In this document: piece by piece, positions 62,784 to 64,000 of the stretch
Numbering within the stretch: the first letter of the stretch is position 1
Layout of the letters: each line of letters starts with the position of its first letter
Origin: Mastacembelus armatus
Taxonomy: Eukaryota; Chordata; Actinopteri; Synbranchiformes; Mastacembelidae
Assembly (NCBI RefSeq): GCF_900324485.2
Contig: NC_046654.1
Coordinates: forward strand, 11,700,562-11,764,561
Reading direction: 5' to 3'
Length of the DNA: 64,000 nt
Notes under the pieces: model-generated
The model's input: the letters and a program-made list of their open reading frames with translations, nothing else
Databases searched by the model: none
What the model was told of the DNA's origin: nothing
Program-made: the position numbers and the translations under genes

Positions 62784-64000
62784 GTAAGTAAAAAAAAAAA
62801 AAACAAAAACAAAAAACTGCTGAATATTCTTTGATTCAGTCAGAAAAGACAGCACTTGGGCGACCACAGTCATCCATGTTTGTGAAGTCTTAAAGCAGCA
62901 CATAAACACACTAACAAGTATTAAGTACTTTTTGAGTGAGTAAACTTTACAGACAGAGAGGCTTTACAATTATATGTGCACAGACTGAAAAATAACATAG
63001 TAAATGACTACTAATGATTATCCTGTCATGTGAAATTGCGCTATGAAGGTTTTCCTAGGGTGTTATTGCCCCAATGGTCATGTTCATCATGTGGTGTTTG
63101 CTTTTTTTTTTTTTTTTTTTTCACATGTAAGATGCTCTGTGGAAATTACCAGCACTTAGCATTTGGCTCTCTTTTTGACACAAGCCCTTAATTATGGGTG
63201 GAACTGCTTCTTCTTTTATTTGACCACAGCAGTATTGGATGTCCTAACAGCCAGATAATTAAAAGTGGAGTAGAAGACACAGACTGTGAATGAATAATTG
63301 GCCACTTCTTGAAACACAATATTACCAGAGGCGAGTTAAAATGGTGTCTTTTCATCATAAGAGTCTTTAACTCTGTCCTCATCTTTAGCTTGTATGTAGA
63401 GTGTCACAGCAAAGTCTCATCTTGTAGGATCTGTTTTTGATAAGGAAGCTGAGCTTAAAATAGAAATGACTTACCAGTTTTACTTTTGGAATTTATTATT
63501 ATTATTATATTATTTAATATCTTAAATATCTTTATATTTTATGAACAAAGTAAAACCTACATGTCAAGTGATCTATCTGTCTATCTATGTATCTATGTCT
63601 TTGTCTTGTTTATTGTTTTCTCTGTTTCGTCTCTTCTCACATACACTTGCATACAGTTTCACACATATTCACCAGCCGATTATATAACAAGTTGATCAGC
63701 CGTAGCAGTTTCCTAATTACATCTCCTTCCTTTCTACCCAGTGCAAAGACTCCATTTATTTTTTTCTGAAGTCCTAGCTAAAAGACACACTTACCAAGGT
63801 GTAAATTACATCTAATGTGGAGCTGCAGTTACCTAAATAAAGACTTGGAATTTGCCAGAAAGTAACAGGTCTAGTCTAATGCGCCTATGTTAAACATGGC
63901 AGTGCATCTGAGCAGGGCCAGGGGTCTGTCCAACCATCTGGACCCTCTTACAGTTTGGCTCTCACCCAGGTCTGACTGGAGGCTATGCTATCATCAGCTG
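62784..64000 (+). other. ltbp2: Intron 2 of ltbp2
   Basis: From the donor at 62784 to the window end no further LTBP exon is visible. The stretch holds A-runs (62790-62817), a T-run (63103-63121) and an ATCT-type simple repeat near 63570-63597. Confidence 0.6.

Overview
The window is vertebrate nuclear DNA, almost certainly from a ray-finned (percomorph-type) fish. It has long, split genes with GT-AG introns, about 40 percent GC, many CA/TA microsatellites and two dispersed repeats of teleost type. The gene order matches the human 14q24.3 neighbourhood (RPS6KL1, VASH1-ANGEL1-LRRC74A, FCF1-AREL1-LTBP2) in compact form. I rebuilt every coding exon by hand from splice sites and reading phase. 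All seven complete gene models close in frame from ATG to stop. No mobile element with coding capacity, no tRNA or rRNA gene and no CRISPR array was seen.

Layout. 1-1640 (minus): 5' end of rps6kl1, MIT domain only. 2270-12707 (minus): three tandem olfactomedin-4-like secreted glycoprotein genes (A, B, C) with the same five-exon structure. 13134-17345 (minus): lrrc74a, with a long basic C-terminal tail not found in the human protein as I remember it. 17346-18163: shared promoter. 18164-22640 (plus): angel1, an EEP-fold nuclease homologue. 23950-28330 (minus): vash1, a tubulin tyrosine carboxypeptidase. 29620-31873 (minus): fcf1, an 18S rRNA-processing PIN nuclease. 31874-32775: shared promoter. 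32856-42070 (plus): arel1, a HECT E3 ligase with about 198 extra N-terminal residues. 42.1-59.2 kb: a non-coding interval with one dispersed repeat, a perfect AT hairpin and a perfect oestrogen response element. 59561 to the end (plus): the first two coding exons of ltbp2.

The genes do not form one pathway; they are a conserved syntenic block into which a tissue-specific olfactomedin cluster has been placed. lrrc74a/angel1 and fcf1/arel1 are head-to-head pairs with shared promoter regions. The most interesting signals are: (1) the olfactomedin triplication with a nuclear-receptor site cluster between copies A and B; (2) the arel1 N-terminal extension together with a two-codon upstream ORF whose stop overlaps the main start codon; (3) the lrrc74a tail; (4) a 45-bp copy of a catalytic angel1 exon lying 325 bp downstream in an intron. 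I found no clearly new multi-gene system; most of the window is ordinary conserved vertebrate sequence.
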